A stretch of DNA of 64,000 nt from Pararge aegeria. Its lineage: Eukaryota; Arthropoda; Insecta; Lepidoptera; Nymphalidae. The first letter of the stretch is position 1, and each line of letters starts with the position of its first letter. Below, piece by piece: positions 35,716 through 46,465 of this stretch. The stretch spans positions 8,670,501-8,734,500 of the forward strand of contig NC_053195.1 in NCBI RefSeq assembly GCF_905163445.1. Direction: 5' to 3'. The position numbers were made by a program, and so were the translations under genes. The notes beneath the pieces are model-generated. The model saw only the letters and a program-made list of their open reading frames with translations. It searched no databases and was not told where the DNA came from.

Positions 35716-36449
35716 TCCTTTTTGAAACTTGTGTAATTTTCAGGAAAGAGAGATCAATAAAGTCCCTTTGACAGACAGTAACAACTTGGTCCCAGTAGGT
35801 AAATTGTAGGTTATATTATCTTACGACGCCGCGTACGACATCCACGAGAAGAGAACTACACGGTCTAGAAATTAGTCTGTTATGGTCGTATCGTCAATTA
35901 TATCCCTTTTCAATCCGTTATTCTCCACGTACAGATTTTAAGTTCAGAACTCACACAATGTACATATAAACTCTTTTACTTACCAAATACATTTCGCTTG
36001 ATATTTCATGACATTTTATTTTTGGAACATTGAACTCTTCCGTCTTTATTGTGCGATATGGGGTCGCATTGTAAGACAGACTATAAATGTAATTTTTAAA
36101 AGCCCGAACGAGATTGAACACTTTTGTTGTAAACTATTGTCCTAAAGGTGATATTTCAAACGTTTATTGAAAGTTATGGGCTGTTAAAAACTGATTTATC
36201 TATCTTAGCTCTGTTTAAGTAATTTACAAAATATCTTGATATTATTTCTTTCGAAGGCGAGGTTGGGTTATAAAAATGTATTGTTCCAAAAAATTAATTT
36301 CAAAATATGATCACATATCATATTTAAAGGATTTGGAATAAGAACACGCAGGTCACGCGGGGTTATTCCAGAATGGTATGTCACAAGGTTTTAAAGTAAT
36401 CAGTGGTTTCACTGTGGAACTTGTATGAAGTGATACACTACTACTACTC
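35716..36449. other. No gene recognised
   Basis: Plain AT-rich sequence up to the GC-rich island. Confidence 0.45.
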
Positions 36450-36880
36450 TCAGAGCAGACTGACTCGGTCTCGAAGTCGTCCTCGGAGTCCCTGTAGTGA
36501 CCTGGGGTAACTCAGGCGATGGCCCTCTTCAGTGGTTGCAACGCCGCCTGCATCTACAGGCGGGTCGCTGGGTTGGACAGTTTGGTCCGTGGTGCCATGT
36601 CCGATGAGCGTCGCAGCAGCGCGATCAAGCCTGCTATGAGTGGCGGCGATCACCGGAGCTACGATGTGGTATGTCCATAGTGGCGTTGCGTACATCCAAC
36701 GGGCGCCGATGGTATGAGGCAATACCCCGCAGATGCTGGGCTCGTGCTCCAACGGCACGTGCGTACATCGAGGTGCTCCATGCGCAGGTCTCTGGAGATG
36801 ACCTGGTTCCGTACAAAGCGTGATGCTTGGGAAATAGTGCGGAACTCGATGGCGTAAAACACAGCTCAAGACGAGTATAA
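36450..36880 (-). mobile_element. GC-rich LINE-like reverse-transcriptase tail
   Basis: This ~430-bp island is visibly GC-rich in AT-rich flanks. Three overlapping minus frames are open (150, 67 and 60 codons). The frame at 36659-36862 includes ISQASRFVRNQVISRDLRME, resembling the RT C-terminal segment of Jockey/CR1-type LINEs, where RYVRN..L.RDL is common. The frame at 36634-36816 continues SPETCAWSTSMYARAVGARA. The true reading probably switches frame, so it is a pseudogene. A host GC-rich exon is the alternative. Confidence 0.45.
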
Positions 36881-36960
36881 ATATATTTATAAATATTTCC
36901 ACATATGTAATTATGTATAACTATAAATTTATATAACTACTAAACTTACTAAGTTCGGTT

Positions 36961-36993
36961 AGGTATATAACTATAAATTTATAGTTAATACCT
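36961..36993. repeat. 33-bp near-perfect palindrome
   Basis: The core TAACTATAAATTTATAGTTA (36968-36987) is a perfect 20-bp palindrome. With one bulged A it extends to AGGTAT...ATACCT. A direct repeat of GTATAACTATAAATTTATA lies just upstream at about 36914-36932. Confidence 0.8.
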
Positions 36994-37865
36994 AAACGCA
37001 CGTTGAAACGCACGATTATAAACTTAACGGTCCTAGCAATAAGGTATTTTGTAACAATGACATTTGTATTTATGTAAATTATTTAATATTGAGATTAAAT
37101 ACAATATCAGAATTAATTATATTACGTTCTGTAAATTGAAACTGTCAGATTGTAACTAGATATTTAAAAGCAACCTACTCAAATAATAATTATTCAGATT
37201 ATTATATGCTAATCTGTACTTACTCTATCTTTCGCAAACCAGGCTGTTTCAGTATTCCCTTGAAATCTCGTTTTTAAATTTAAATATTTTTAATTAGAAG
37301 TTGCCATAAAACCTAAACGATGAAGCAGTCATTAAACAAGTTCCACCAGGCTTCAAACTTTAAGCTTAAATTATAATTTATTACTCGGTCCGCGGTCAAG
37401 AAAAATACCGTGGGGAAATTGCAGCAATATTTTTATTACATAAAAATTATAACAGGGTTGTAGAGGGAAACATTTTAATTATCAGTAAAAAAATTGGTTT
37501 AGGTGTTATTAAAGTAAGATAAGGGTTTCCAGATTTTGCACGCTTACGAGCTGGCCACGGGCCACGATAGGCAAACCGTCTAGTCTCTGAAACAAATGTT
37601 TGCACAGGTAGTGGCAACCATAGAAGATGCTACCCAATAATTTATTCACATTATCATTTACACGATGTTTCTGGTGTCCAAACATCATCAACTGTGCCCA
37701 ACAACGGAACTCCAAATGCAAAAAATAATAATAATATTAATGCAAATTTAAAAAAAGAAGATAGACCTTTAAACTCACATCTACTTGCACCCGAAACTAA
37801 TATGCAATATAACCCAAAATCTTCAGATGAAGGTTTGAATGGAGTAGTGCTATCCTTTTCCAATT
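36994..37865. other. No gene recognised
   Basis: Minus frames 37509-37721 and 37654-37863 overlap and are unrecognised. They may include 5' parts of the LINE that follows, but I could not align them. Confidence 0.4.
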
Positions 37866-38105
37866 AAATCTGTGTTTTTGTGATCTATCCAAAGCATTCG
37901 ATTGCTTTCATCTCTCACAAGATATAAAAATGAATTTTAAAATATAAAATGTAAATTGTTGATGTTGGATACTAGCAACTGCTCAGTTTCTTGCCGGCTT
38001 CTTCTCGGTAGAATCTACCTTCCGAACCGGTGGTAGAGTCAGTAAATACAGACAGACTAGACATAGATTAGACCTACTTGAAATAAATGAATTTTGATTT
38101 TTGAA
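37866..38105 (+). mobile_element. LINE with RT motif A joined to 3' UTR
   Basis: The plus frame reads LCFCDLSKAFDCFHLSQDIK, in which FCDLSKAFDC is motif A of Jockey/CR1-type reverse transcriptases, holding the first catalytic Asp. About 60 bp on, the sequence is already in the 3' UTR: TGCTCAGTTTCTTGCCGGCT, GGTAGAATCTACCTTCCGAA and CTTGAAATAAATGAATTTTG. The rest of the polymerase domain is deleted. The same UTR is at 22496-22656 inverted. Confidence 0.75.
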
Positions 38106-38688
38106 ATTTTACCTAGTTATTCTATTTTAAAGAATAAAATTCAATCCGTCATCTGATGGTTTCAGATTTTTGGGATCAATCTATCATTTTAATATTTACT
38201 TTGTTGTAGCAAAACGTGCTATAAATGATCCGGTCTGCAAATATTTATTTCAAAAATACGATCGACTTTTCCCTTTTAAAATTCACTTTTAAAGCTGAAT
38301 AATTAACATTATCTCTTTCAAAGTGTATATCCCTGATAGGATGGCAAATAGGCCGGTTAAAAATACGTTCGAATTGAGAGCATATTAATTTTAGTAGTCA
38401 GTTTTAAAGCTGAAATAACGAACATTTTCTATTTCGAAGCGTTATTTGCCTGATGAGGTGCTCTTCCTGAAAATTCATTTGGTTTTCTCTTTCATGTTAT
38501 TTAACCGCGCGGCCCCGTGGTTATATCCTAAATGAAAGCTTAATATACTCGTATCAGGGTACGTTTACTCGTATTTCTACAAAGAAGCTGTTGTTCAAAA
38601 GTGAGGCATTAACAAGATTATGATTAAACTTTTTATATTAAAAATAGGAGCAAAAATGGGCGTAAGCTTAGACAATTATACAAAAAAA
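38106..38688. other. No gene recognised
   Basis: AAGCTGAAT(A)A near 38291 and 38408 with similar flanks (TTTTAAAGCTGAA, AACATTATCT/AACATTTTCT) suggests an old ~50-bp duplication. Nothing else was seen. Confidence 0.4.
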
Positions 38689-38696
38689 AGTACACG

Positions 38697-39009
38697 CACA
38701 GAATTAAGAACACACGGAATATTCAGCAATTAATGCATGCAGTGATTGTGTCCAAAAATAGTAGAAACGCCTCGCGCAGATCTATCTCACTTCACAACCG
38801 CGGAATGTTGTTGGCTCACAAACTTTTACCATTTTCCCAATTTAATGGTAAACGTTTAGAACATCACAGGCCAAAAATATGTTACTGTAAACTGCTAAAT
38901 GGCATGAAAGTGGCTTGCCGCACGTTCGAATAACACTACTATAGTGGAGTGGTTTTTGATGCTTCATTATTAGTCGTGTACACGTTTTTTGTATGTTCTT
39001 AATTCTGTG
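38697..39009. mobile_element. hAT-like MITE with 8-bp target duplication
   Basis: The termini CACAGAATTAAGAACACAC (38697-38715) and its inverted partner GTATGTTCTTAATTCTGTG (38991-39009) match at 18 of 19 positions. The flanks AGTACACG (38689-38696) and GGTACACG (39010-39017) match at 7 of 8 positions, the duplication length of hAT transposons. The 313-bp interior has a 66-codon plus frame at 38733-38933 with no transposase features, so it is non-autonomous. Confidence 0.7.
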
Positions 39010-39017
39010 GGTACACG

Positions 39018-39717
39018 CTGTAATTAAAAAGGGTCTACATTATGCAAATATTTCCTCTCACAATCCATCCTCCCTTCGTCAGTTTAAATAATATTTTACT
39101 GTTCATTCCGTGATTGCTATTCTTTGTTAAAAAACAAACGCAAAAACGACCTCTGTAAGAAAACGCTGAAATAATTAAGTTGTTTCCACAATTTCACCGT
39201 CCTTTTCTTGGTTTTTTCTAGAAACTTGCTTCAGTTTTCGTTGACTTTTGTTTGTTCTTGTTTGCCAAAGCAAAACATTTAATGGAAAACTTATACCATC
39301 TTAATTTCAACCTCTTTTATAATGAAATTTTCTCTAGTTAATTCGGGCCTGGCTCATTTCCACCGCCAAAACCTTTAACCCTTTCAAGTTCGAACTTAGA
39401 CTCCATCACCTATTATAATTGCCATCATGTCAAACAGTTAGAAGGCGAATTTTAGAAAGAAAAAGAAGAAAGAGTTTAATCACCTGTGTGTTTATATGTG
39501 CAATATTATATTTTTAATATTGGATATGTCACGTTTAACAAAGACCTTTTAAATTAGACTGAAACTGCAATGTTTTCTACTAGATGGCGCTGTCACGCTG
39601 TCAGTTACATCAACTCATTGATGTAATGTGTTAGTGTCACTAACAGTTAAAAAGGGGAAACATCGTGAACTGCATGCGGAGACTTCGTAAATAACTCGTA
39701 CTTCATAACGATATGCA
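39018..39717. other. No gene recognised
   Basis: Mixed-composition sequence without frames of 60 codons. ATTCGGGCCTGGCTCATTTC through CACCGCCAAAACC at 39343-39372 is more GC-rich than its surroundings. Confidence 0.4.
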
Positions 39718-39822
39718 TGGCCAGCGTGGTTGACTATAGCCAAAACCTTTTATCATTTGAGAGGAAACCCGTACCCTGTAGTGGGCCGGTAATGGGTTGG
39801 TAAGGATCATAATGATCATCAG
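39718..39822 (+). mobile_element. Family B SINE, 3' third
   Basis: GGCCAGCGTGGTTGACTATA, GAGAGGAAACCCGTACCCTG and TAGTGGGCCGGTAATGGGTT with a decayed ATGATC tail. Confidence 0.65.
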
Positions 39823-40691
39823 CGGTACGAGGGTCGTTGCTGTATTAACCAATCCATAAGGCAGGGCGATTGCCGGAAATATAAGGATTTAAATCCCGCC
39901 GGTTCTGAAATTATTATACCCATGCATTTTTAAATTAAAAATATTAATATTTAATTTTTTTTACCTGAAGTTAAGTATGTAATAAAAAGTGATGTTATAA
40001 TAAAGAGCAAGAATCCTAAATTATTATGGGTCAGTTAAGCATAATGCCTTAATAGAGGTAGCACGTGTCCCAGAGAATATTATTTACATAATTTGTCGGG
40101 TACCTTTTTAATTATTACGTGTACCTGCCCTTTGTAAGTCTATCTTCAGCGTTGTTTGACAATCTGTGCTATTTTATTAAACGGTCTCATCCCGACGCTT
40201 AGAGGGAGGTGACTAATACGACGTGATGTTTTTATGATAATCTAGTGGTTAGCTTTCCTTCTAAAGTTCCCTATCCTTGGCCAGCACAGGCTTGTACACA
40301 AACATAATAACTAAACTTAATTGACAGACATACATACCTACCAGTACTGATGGCCTTACCACCATGTTTCCCGAGGAAAACGAATTGGTACCTTCTACTA
40401 ACCTTTGTAACAAATCTTCCAATATATTTAATATTCACGATAACTGCCGTAATAGTTAAGTCATAAGCGCGAAGGAAATTCTAAAATAACAATTTTCATA
40501 AAAAGTGAATTATATCCTTACTCTTCGGTAGGTGAGTACCTACTCCTTACCAAGCGTAAAGGAAAATTGAACATCTACGTAGATCCAGAAAGTTCGTAAC
40601 AGTCGTCGCTTAAAATTGTAATAAAAAGCACTGATAAGCGCAAATCTTAAATAATACCAATCAATGGAAAAAATTTAAGAATGATTTATCC
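39823..40691. other. No gene recognised
   Basis: AAGGATTTAAATCCCGCCGG at 39884-39903 may be a SINE box B remnant. The rest is unassigned. Confidence 0.4.
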
Positions 40692-41333
40692 GGAGTCAAG
40701 TTTTAAGCAAACCGATTAAAAGTATCTAATTTTATGGAGATTTTATAACAGTTGCTGAATATTTTATTTCAATACGGCTAGAAAAAAGCATTTTTACTAA
40801 GGTGAGATGTTTAATGGAAAAAGTTTTAATGGGATTTGATGAACGAAACGCTCTTGATATAAATTTCTCAAAGCAATTTTCACAGTCACCGGTCTTATTT
40901 CTTTGCAAAGCCATGATTCTTAAGACACAAAATAGTAGTAATGCGGTGATTATCATAAAACAATCCTCATTTTTAACATCATTATTACTTTGGGTTAAGT
41001 GCGATGCAGTAGACTTTGATTACAAAACTAATTTATTTATATGAGAAATAATAAACGGAATAATAATAAATAATTTGGCAAAAATAGTTTATTTCTACTA
41101 GTTACTAATTAGGTAACTCGTGGGGCGATTGCTTTGATTAGATTATTTATGTCCGTTTACTCTGACAAGGCAATGCCAATAGTTCACCAATAATTGTCAC
41201 CTAATCGTTGGTGGACTGTTTTTTTTTTTGTAGGATTAGTGAAAACCGCCATTAGTATTTTAATTTAAGGGGCGGATAAACAAATTATTTAAAAGCTGGC
41301 AAGGCGTTTATGACCCACTTGTTCGTTTGCCCG

Positions 41334-41505
41334 CTATTTATTTTTATTTATTTATTTACTTTATTTTTACACTTTTGTATTTGTACACCAAAAATAAAAA
41401 AACAATGGTCACAACAAGACAAACGTAAAAAATAGGATACAAAAGGCGGCCTTATCGCTTAGTAGCGATCTCTTCTAAACCTTAGGATTAGGAAAACCAA
41501 GGGTA
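41334..41505 (-). mobile_element. CR1-like LINE 3' end
   Basis: (TATT)n, then TTTGTATTTGTACACCAAAA, GGATACAAAAGGCGGCCTTA, TCGCTTAGTAGCGATCTCTT and CCTTAGGATTAGGAAAACC, matching 57305-57490 block for block. TCGCTTAGTAGCGA is a small hairpin. Only the 3' UTR remains. Confidence 0.7.
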
Positions 41506-41563
41506 ACCGATTGGTGGGGTGTATTATATATATATATATATATAATACACCCCACCAATCGGT
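41506..41563. repeat. 58-bp perfect palindrome
   Basis: The left arm 41506-41534 begins ACCGATTGGTGGGGTGTATT and the right arm 41535-41563 is its exact reverse complement, ending ACACCCCACCAATCGGT, with no spacer. The outer 20 bp of each arm is the edge of the LINE 3' end (ACCGATTGGTGGGGT), and the centre is (TA)n. A further (TA)n run follows to 41581. Confidence 0.9.
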
Positions 41564-42060
41564 ATATATATATATATATATACTTGCGAACTATTTTACA
41601 TTAACACTTTAAAATAAATTAATAAAAAAAAATTTAGATCTAAATATAGAATTTATTATCCACTACCACTTCTTTTAGGCACTATACCTAGTGTAGTGGT
41701 TTCGATGACGTTATAGGTATTATTTAGTTTTATCTTTGTAAATAGGTTATATAAGGTTAGTTTTGTTTATAAATATATTGTTACTTCATGTTATAAAATG
41801 AATACGCAAAAGCTAAAGTTAACTCCCTAAAATATAGTGAATCTTCAAACTACGAGAGACAACGATAAGACAGTAAAGGTATTAACGCAAGCTCGTTACA
41901 CGGGTCCCACCGTCTTGCCGTAACACCACGCAGACATAAATTAGGAACGAATGGCCCAAGTTTCGAATCTAATACCGGATAGGATAGATTAAACGTCCGC
42001 GAAAAAGAAAGAGCGACAATCGATGAGAAAGAATGACACTTTAGTCTTTTTTCCCGTTGT

Positions 42061-43059
42061 TTTTCTTTGTTCGTGCTGCGAAGACGTGACTTACTTTGAG
42101 GAAAACCATAATGGCACTAGCAAAAGTTCAACGCTTCTCAATCGGCTGCTCCTTGTAATACCAACCAAAAAAAATGACGTTTCTGAGGGTTCAACTTTTT
42201 TTTTTTATTGAAACTTCAATTCAATTCTTGTTTACTTGGCTTTGACTGTGCCAACTGGGCACAAGGTACTTCACCAATGTCTTGTATATGGAGAAGGCAT
42301 GAAGTAGATTGATCGGTGAAACTAATGAAAAGTTAATTTTGAATATGTATCAAGAAATACATAGTTGTTATTAGCTTGTTAGTTCTTAACCTAAGACATC
42401 ACAGGCAACACAAATATGAATATGCTATAACACGGAACTTTATATAATATTTTATAATAAATAATATTTTATTTACATAAAAATCTACATTAAGAACTGA
42501 AAACAAACATGAATAAACATTTAACACTCAAAGGATGGGGGAGTTTGGGATAATTGAAACTTATTACTGCCACAGAAATAATTATCACTCAGATAAAAGA
42601 ATTATTAATCTAAAGTGACAATACAGGTGACAATAGAGATGAAAATATTTATTGTCTCCATGTCTGATACAAGGTTGTTTGAAGTTTATGCATACAAACT
42701 TTGAAACTACAGATTTTAATAATTCTTACATCATTAGATAGCTATGGTTCCCAGTAGTAGCATCAACCGTATTTAATTTCAGTACTCATAATATTTCAGC
42801 CTGAAATAATGGTATTTGTAAATCCAGTCAAAAGAAAAACGTGAAACCATATACCTACATCTGAGATAAAAGCCATCATTTGTCTTATAATAATGAAAAC
42901 GATATTCTATAGTCATATTTCTAAAAGTTATAAAATATTAATAAAAAATAAGAAAAAGCGTCAGCCGATTTATTTTCAAAACAATCTTATTTAGGTAAAC
43001 GTTTACAGCATGTTATTTGGTCGCATAGGTAATTAGAAATAGAAAAATTTATATAACGG
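42061..43059. other. No gene recognised
   Basis: AT-rich. ATAATATTTTATAATAAATAATATTTTAT near 42445-42473 is local simple sequence. Confidence 0.45.
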
Positions 43060-43162
43060 GAAGTACGTGAGGGGTCTATTAGTAAGGTTTCCGCGTGGCT
43101 AATAATATAACATAGCGTTAGATCCTTCAGTTAACGCGAGCGAAACTGCGGGGTCCAGCTAG
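43060..43162 (+). mobile_element. Helitron 3' end
   Basis: GCGAGCGAAACTGCGGGGTC then CAGCTAG, followed by T. The end matches the GGGTC(C)...CTAG|T termini of the long Helitrons. The 5' border was not found. Confidence 0.5.
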
Positions 43163-43386
43163 TTTACAATAAATCTACTCCTTTTTTACCAGATTTTTAT
43201 ATAACACTATTTTTGTACGACCCGATTTTTCCAACTAACATAGCACAAAGAGTTTAATAATGAAAGCTTGAACTCTATTCAATCTGTATAGCGGATATAG
43301 CGCATAGATCTCGCTATTACTAGAGCGCAATAGAATTTACAGCTTTAAAATTTACGGCGTTTCATTTAAATTGGCTAACTTTTTTT

Positions 43387-43621
43387 GGCCACTCGGATAG
43401 TCTTTACTGCAATCTCACCTAGTAAGAGATGATACAGTCTAAAATGGTAGCGACCTGATAAGGAGTATGAGAGTTATGTATGCACCTGTACCTGATCAAT
43501 CGGTTTCTACGCGACATCTTTTTAGGTAGGGTAGGTTTTGACGACACCCTCGCCGTATAGAACCCGGGACCTTTAACTTAAAACCACAGCATAAGCCGCT
43601 GCGCCACGGAGGTTGTCAAAA
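43387..43621 (-). mobile_element. Family D SINE, full length
   Basis: Reading from 43621 down: a tRNA-like head ACCTCCGTGGCGCAGCGGCT (box A), GGTCCCGGGTTCTATACGGC (box B region, imperfect), ATGTCGCGTAGAAACCGAT, then the tail ATCTCTTACTAGGTGAGATT and GCAGTAAAGACT. The mid-section is shorter than in the 28376 copy. Box A is intact, while box B (GGTTCTATAC) departs from consensus. Confidence 0.75.
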
Positions 43622-44553
43622 AGAAAACAAACAAGGACAAAGTCACATATAACAGCTCGTAGGCTACAAATCTAATAGTGACTAACTAAGTATAGTAAGA
43701 TTGATGATTATGTTCGTCGTTCCGCACGTGTAATTCAGAACTCATCAATCAACGGAAATGTTTCGATCTGCAGTTGCAGCCATTCTATGCAGCGTTGGAG
43801 GTCTGTAGCATACCTATTTCTCTCTTTAATAAATCCATCCTAGCTGGCCTTTTCTGAGCCAAATATTAATGTTTATGAGTGTTTTTGAACGACTATGTTA
43901 AATGGTTCAAATTGCAAACTTTACACATTTATTTTTGGAATGACAAAACCTTTTTGTTAAGAAATAATAATCTCTATTTTGAATAAAACAAAGTCGCTTT
44001 CTGTCTGTTTATCCGCTAAATCTTATTAAACTACCCAAAGGATTTTTATGCGGTTTTCATCTACTATAAGATATTTTTCACAGTTTATATACCTATATAA
44101 TTAAGCCTAAATAAGTTTTAAGAGAATACAATATTTTACAAACAATTCGCCGAATAATAAATTTGCCTACATGGCAGTAACTTTACTTTCTTTTGATTAT
44201 CCTCGTCGCTAGTTTCCTGTAAAAACACTTCAAAATTAGATAACAAACACAATATGATAAAAATAGAAAACACTTCATGAACTATTCATATGAGTACAAT
44301 GGTCATTTACAAAACCTGAAAAACTTCTACTATTCTCGTTATTGTATTAAAAACAGGCTAAAAAAGGAAGTATAAGAATACCTTAAGTAGAACAATCTAA
44401 GGTAGCTCGTCGCGTTGAATCAGAGCAAAGCCCCCATAAAAATAGCAGTGAGACATGCCACACTGTCGTTACTTCTTTATCATACTGATTTAATAACAGA
44501 TTTACGTTAAAGTATAATTCAGTACTATGTTTTACCTCAAAGAATATGTTATA
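43622..44553. other. No gene; Helitron-internal-like patch
   Basis: AAAGTCGCTTTCTGTCTGTT at 43991-44010 and GATTTTTATGCGGTTTTCAT near 44041 resemble interior sequence of lepidopteran Helitrons, but no terminus is visible. Confidence 0.4.
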
Positions 44554-45492
44554 CTAGGGGACGCGCGCGACTTCGTCCGCGAATGAGTCGACTTAAAAAA
44601 TTGTCGTAAGTTGACTGTATTATAGAACTTTAAAGAAACAACAATTCCGACAATTCTGATGTACTCACTTCATACTTCCGTCGTTTGGCGTAACGTTCAC
44701 CGTTCACGCATCGCACGCATGAGAATCTCTCGAAAAGGATATTTTTTGCATTTATTGCAACATTTTCATTAATGATAGTAGCCAATAATCGTAGCGTGAT
44801 GTTGTATAGCTATAATTGTTACTACCAATCCAATAAAAATAATAAAAATCAGAAAACCATTTTCTGAGATTAGCGCGTTTAACCAAATCGGTTCATTCGT
44901 CGTGGCGTTAAAGAGTAACAAACATCCATCCAGCTATCCATCAATATATACATCTATCCATACATCTATTCTCATAAATTTTCGCATTTATAATATTCGT
45001 AGGATGGTACGCATGCATTCGATCGTCGTCCCATATGCCTTGCGACTTGCTGAAAAACCTGTAAGGAATTATGTCCTTTTGCCCGACAATATTTATCAGA
45101 TCTTCATTAAAATTAGACAATAAATGCTAGGTAGTACACACTGTCAAATGAAAAAAGAATTATTAAAATCGGTGTAAATTTAACGGAGATATGAAGTAAA
45201 ATTTATAAAAAATTTCATCCCATTTCCCGGAGGAAGCTTATTGTTTATCGGGATAAAAATGTTGACCCATCCTATATGTTGACCCGGGATATCAGCTACT
45301 ACTATACCAACTTTTATTTAAATCCGTTCAGTAGTTTTCACGTGATGCCCGGACAGACAGACAGACGGACAAAAATTAAATAAAAATCAGTTTTGGACTC
45401 AGTATCGATTATAAAGCATCCCCCGATAAAAAAATTCTAAATATATTAAATATACAAAAAACTTCCAGTTACAGTTTTATTATAAGCATAGA
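44554..45492 (-). mobile_element. Helitron-like element (copy 2), intact borders
   Basis: On the minus strand it begins TCTATGCTTATAATAAAACTG at 45492 and ends GACGAAGTCGCGCGCGTCCC then CTAG at 44554, flanked by A and T. GACGAAGTC(C)GCG near the 3' end can fold. It shares ordered blocks with 12238-13062, including CCTTGCGACTTGCTG and TTTTCACGTGATGCCCGGAC. The ATCCATC microsatellite at about 44923-44970 corresponds to the point where copy 1 carries a SINE. The frame 44902-45123 lies inside and is not a gene. Confidence 0.8.
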
Positions 45493-45507
45493 TTTCAGGA
45501 TGTACGT

Positions 45508-45575
45508 TAACTGCCTCTGGACTAGTGGTTAGCAAGCACGACTACTAATCACGAGTTCTGGGATGCCTGAAGTCT
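45508..45575 (+). mobile_element. Family E tRNA-like SINE head
   Basis: CTGCCTCTGGACTAGTGGTT and AGCAAGCACGACTACTAATCACGAGTTCTGG match the head at 50587-50660. Box B is decayed. Confidence 0.5.
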
Positions 45576-46043
45576 GTCAGTTGTTCATATATAACAATAA
45601 TAAGAAGTTGACGTAACCAATATGGTTCTTAATTTAAATCATTCGTTAGTGTGGCAAGCAAACACTTTTTTTTTCATCGTAAACCATTTCATTTAAACTC
45701 AACCTGTCACGAAGGATTCGAGCCACAAGCAAACATATTTTTGGTTCAAACCTAGAACCGATCTTGATCAAATTGGGCACAAATTTGGCTTGCATTCTTG
45801 AGATAGACATAAGATAATATTTATCCCGGAAAAGCTGCTGGTAAAAGTTACCTGCGGGTTTTGTAAAAACAGCATTTGTTACCTATGCATGGCTTGATGG
45901 GGATAAGTTATTTCGTTTATACTTTTCACAGAAATAGCGTACATCTATATAGGTTGTATCTAAGACCTACCTGTAGTGTCCTATTTTTCCTTTTTTTTAT
46001 AATTAAACCCCAAAATTAATGTAGATGAAGTTGTTAGTGTAAA
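45576..46043. other. No gene; Helitron-internal-like patch
   Basis: GAACCGATCTTGATCAAATT and GGCACAAATTTGGC near 45756-45790 resemble a common interior block of lepidopteran Helitrons. Confidence 0.4.
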
Positions 46044-46077
46044 ATAAAATCAAATGTCGATTGACATTTGATTTTAT
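46044..46077. repeat. 15-bp perfect inverted repeat
   Basis: ATAAAATCAAATGTC and GACATTTGATTTTAT around a 4-nt GATT spacer. Confidence 0.8.
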
Positions 46078-46287
46078 GAAGACTAGTAGATGTACTCGGT
46101 TAGTGGTTACACAAAGCACGTAGACAAAGCCACATTGGAGCGATTACAAGCCACCGGCCGGTTCCACCGTTGTCGTAGAACCGCACCCGTTACGCCCAAA
46201 GCGTACAAATACACGTGTTTCGAAAATCGATAGCTCTCAGCCACTGTTATTTAGAACGTGCTACAAAATGGAAAACCATTATAAATA

Positions 46288-46345
46288 TCCATGCCAATAT
46301 TATAAATGCGAACGTGTGTATGTTTGTTTATCTGTGTGTTTGTTT
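46288..46345 (+). mobile_element. Helitron 5'-end-like fragment
   Basis: ATGCCAATATTATAAATGCG then AACGTGTGTATGTTTGTT resembles the start of the 14316 element (TACTAATATTATAAATG...GTTTGTTTGTT). The TC border is degraded and the 3' end is absent. The frame 46268-46453 covers it. Confidence 0.4.
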
Positions 46346-46465
46346 GTTATTTACATGTTTACCTTAGCCATTAAGCAGATCCTGATAAAATATACCACGT
46401 GTTTGTATTTTTGCAAAGAATGGCAAAGATGTATGGGTATGGGTTTTATATAACTGCCGAACTCC

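Larger units (their letters stand above)
40692..42060 (+). repeat. Unclassified repeat H, copy 1 (~1 kb plus insertions)
   Basis: Two long blocks recur in the same order and strand at 54189-55082. Block 1 (40692-40915) has AACCGATTAAAAGTATC, ACTAAGGTGAGATGTTTAAT, GTTTTAATGGGATTTGATGA and AGCAATTTTC. Block 2 (41851-42060) has GAATGGCCCAAGTTTCGAAT, GGATAGATTAAACGTCCGCG and ATCGATGAGA. Open frames here (40802-41044 plus, 42023-42211 plus) are not preserved in the other copy, so it is not coding. A LINE tip and a palindrome lie between the blocks. Confidence 0.7.

Noticed and set aside
40802..41044. 80-codon plus frame as a gene
   Set aside because: The homologous copy at 54295-54470 has a stop three codons in (ATG TTA TAA-like disruption), so the frame is not conserved.
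41564..41581. (TA)n as a functional element
   Set aside because: Simple-sequence slippage next to the palindrome is sufficient.
44902..45123. 73-codon plus frame
   Set aside because: Lies inside a Helitron with clear borders and is not kept in the related copy at 12690-13060.
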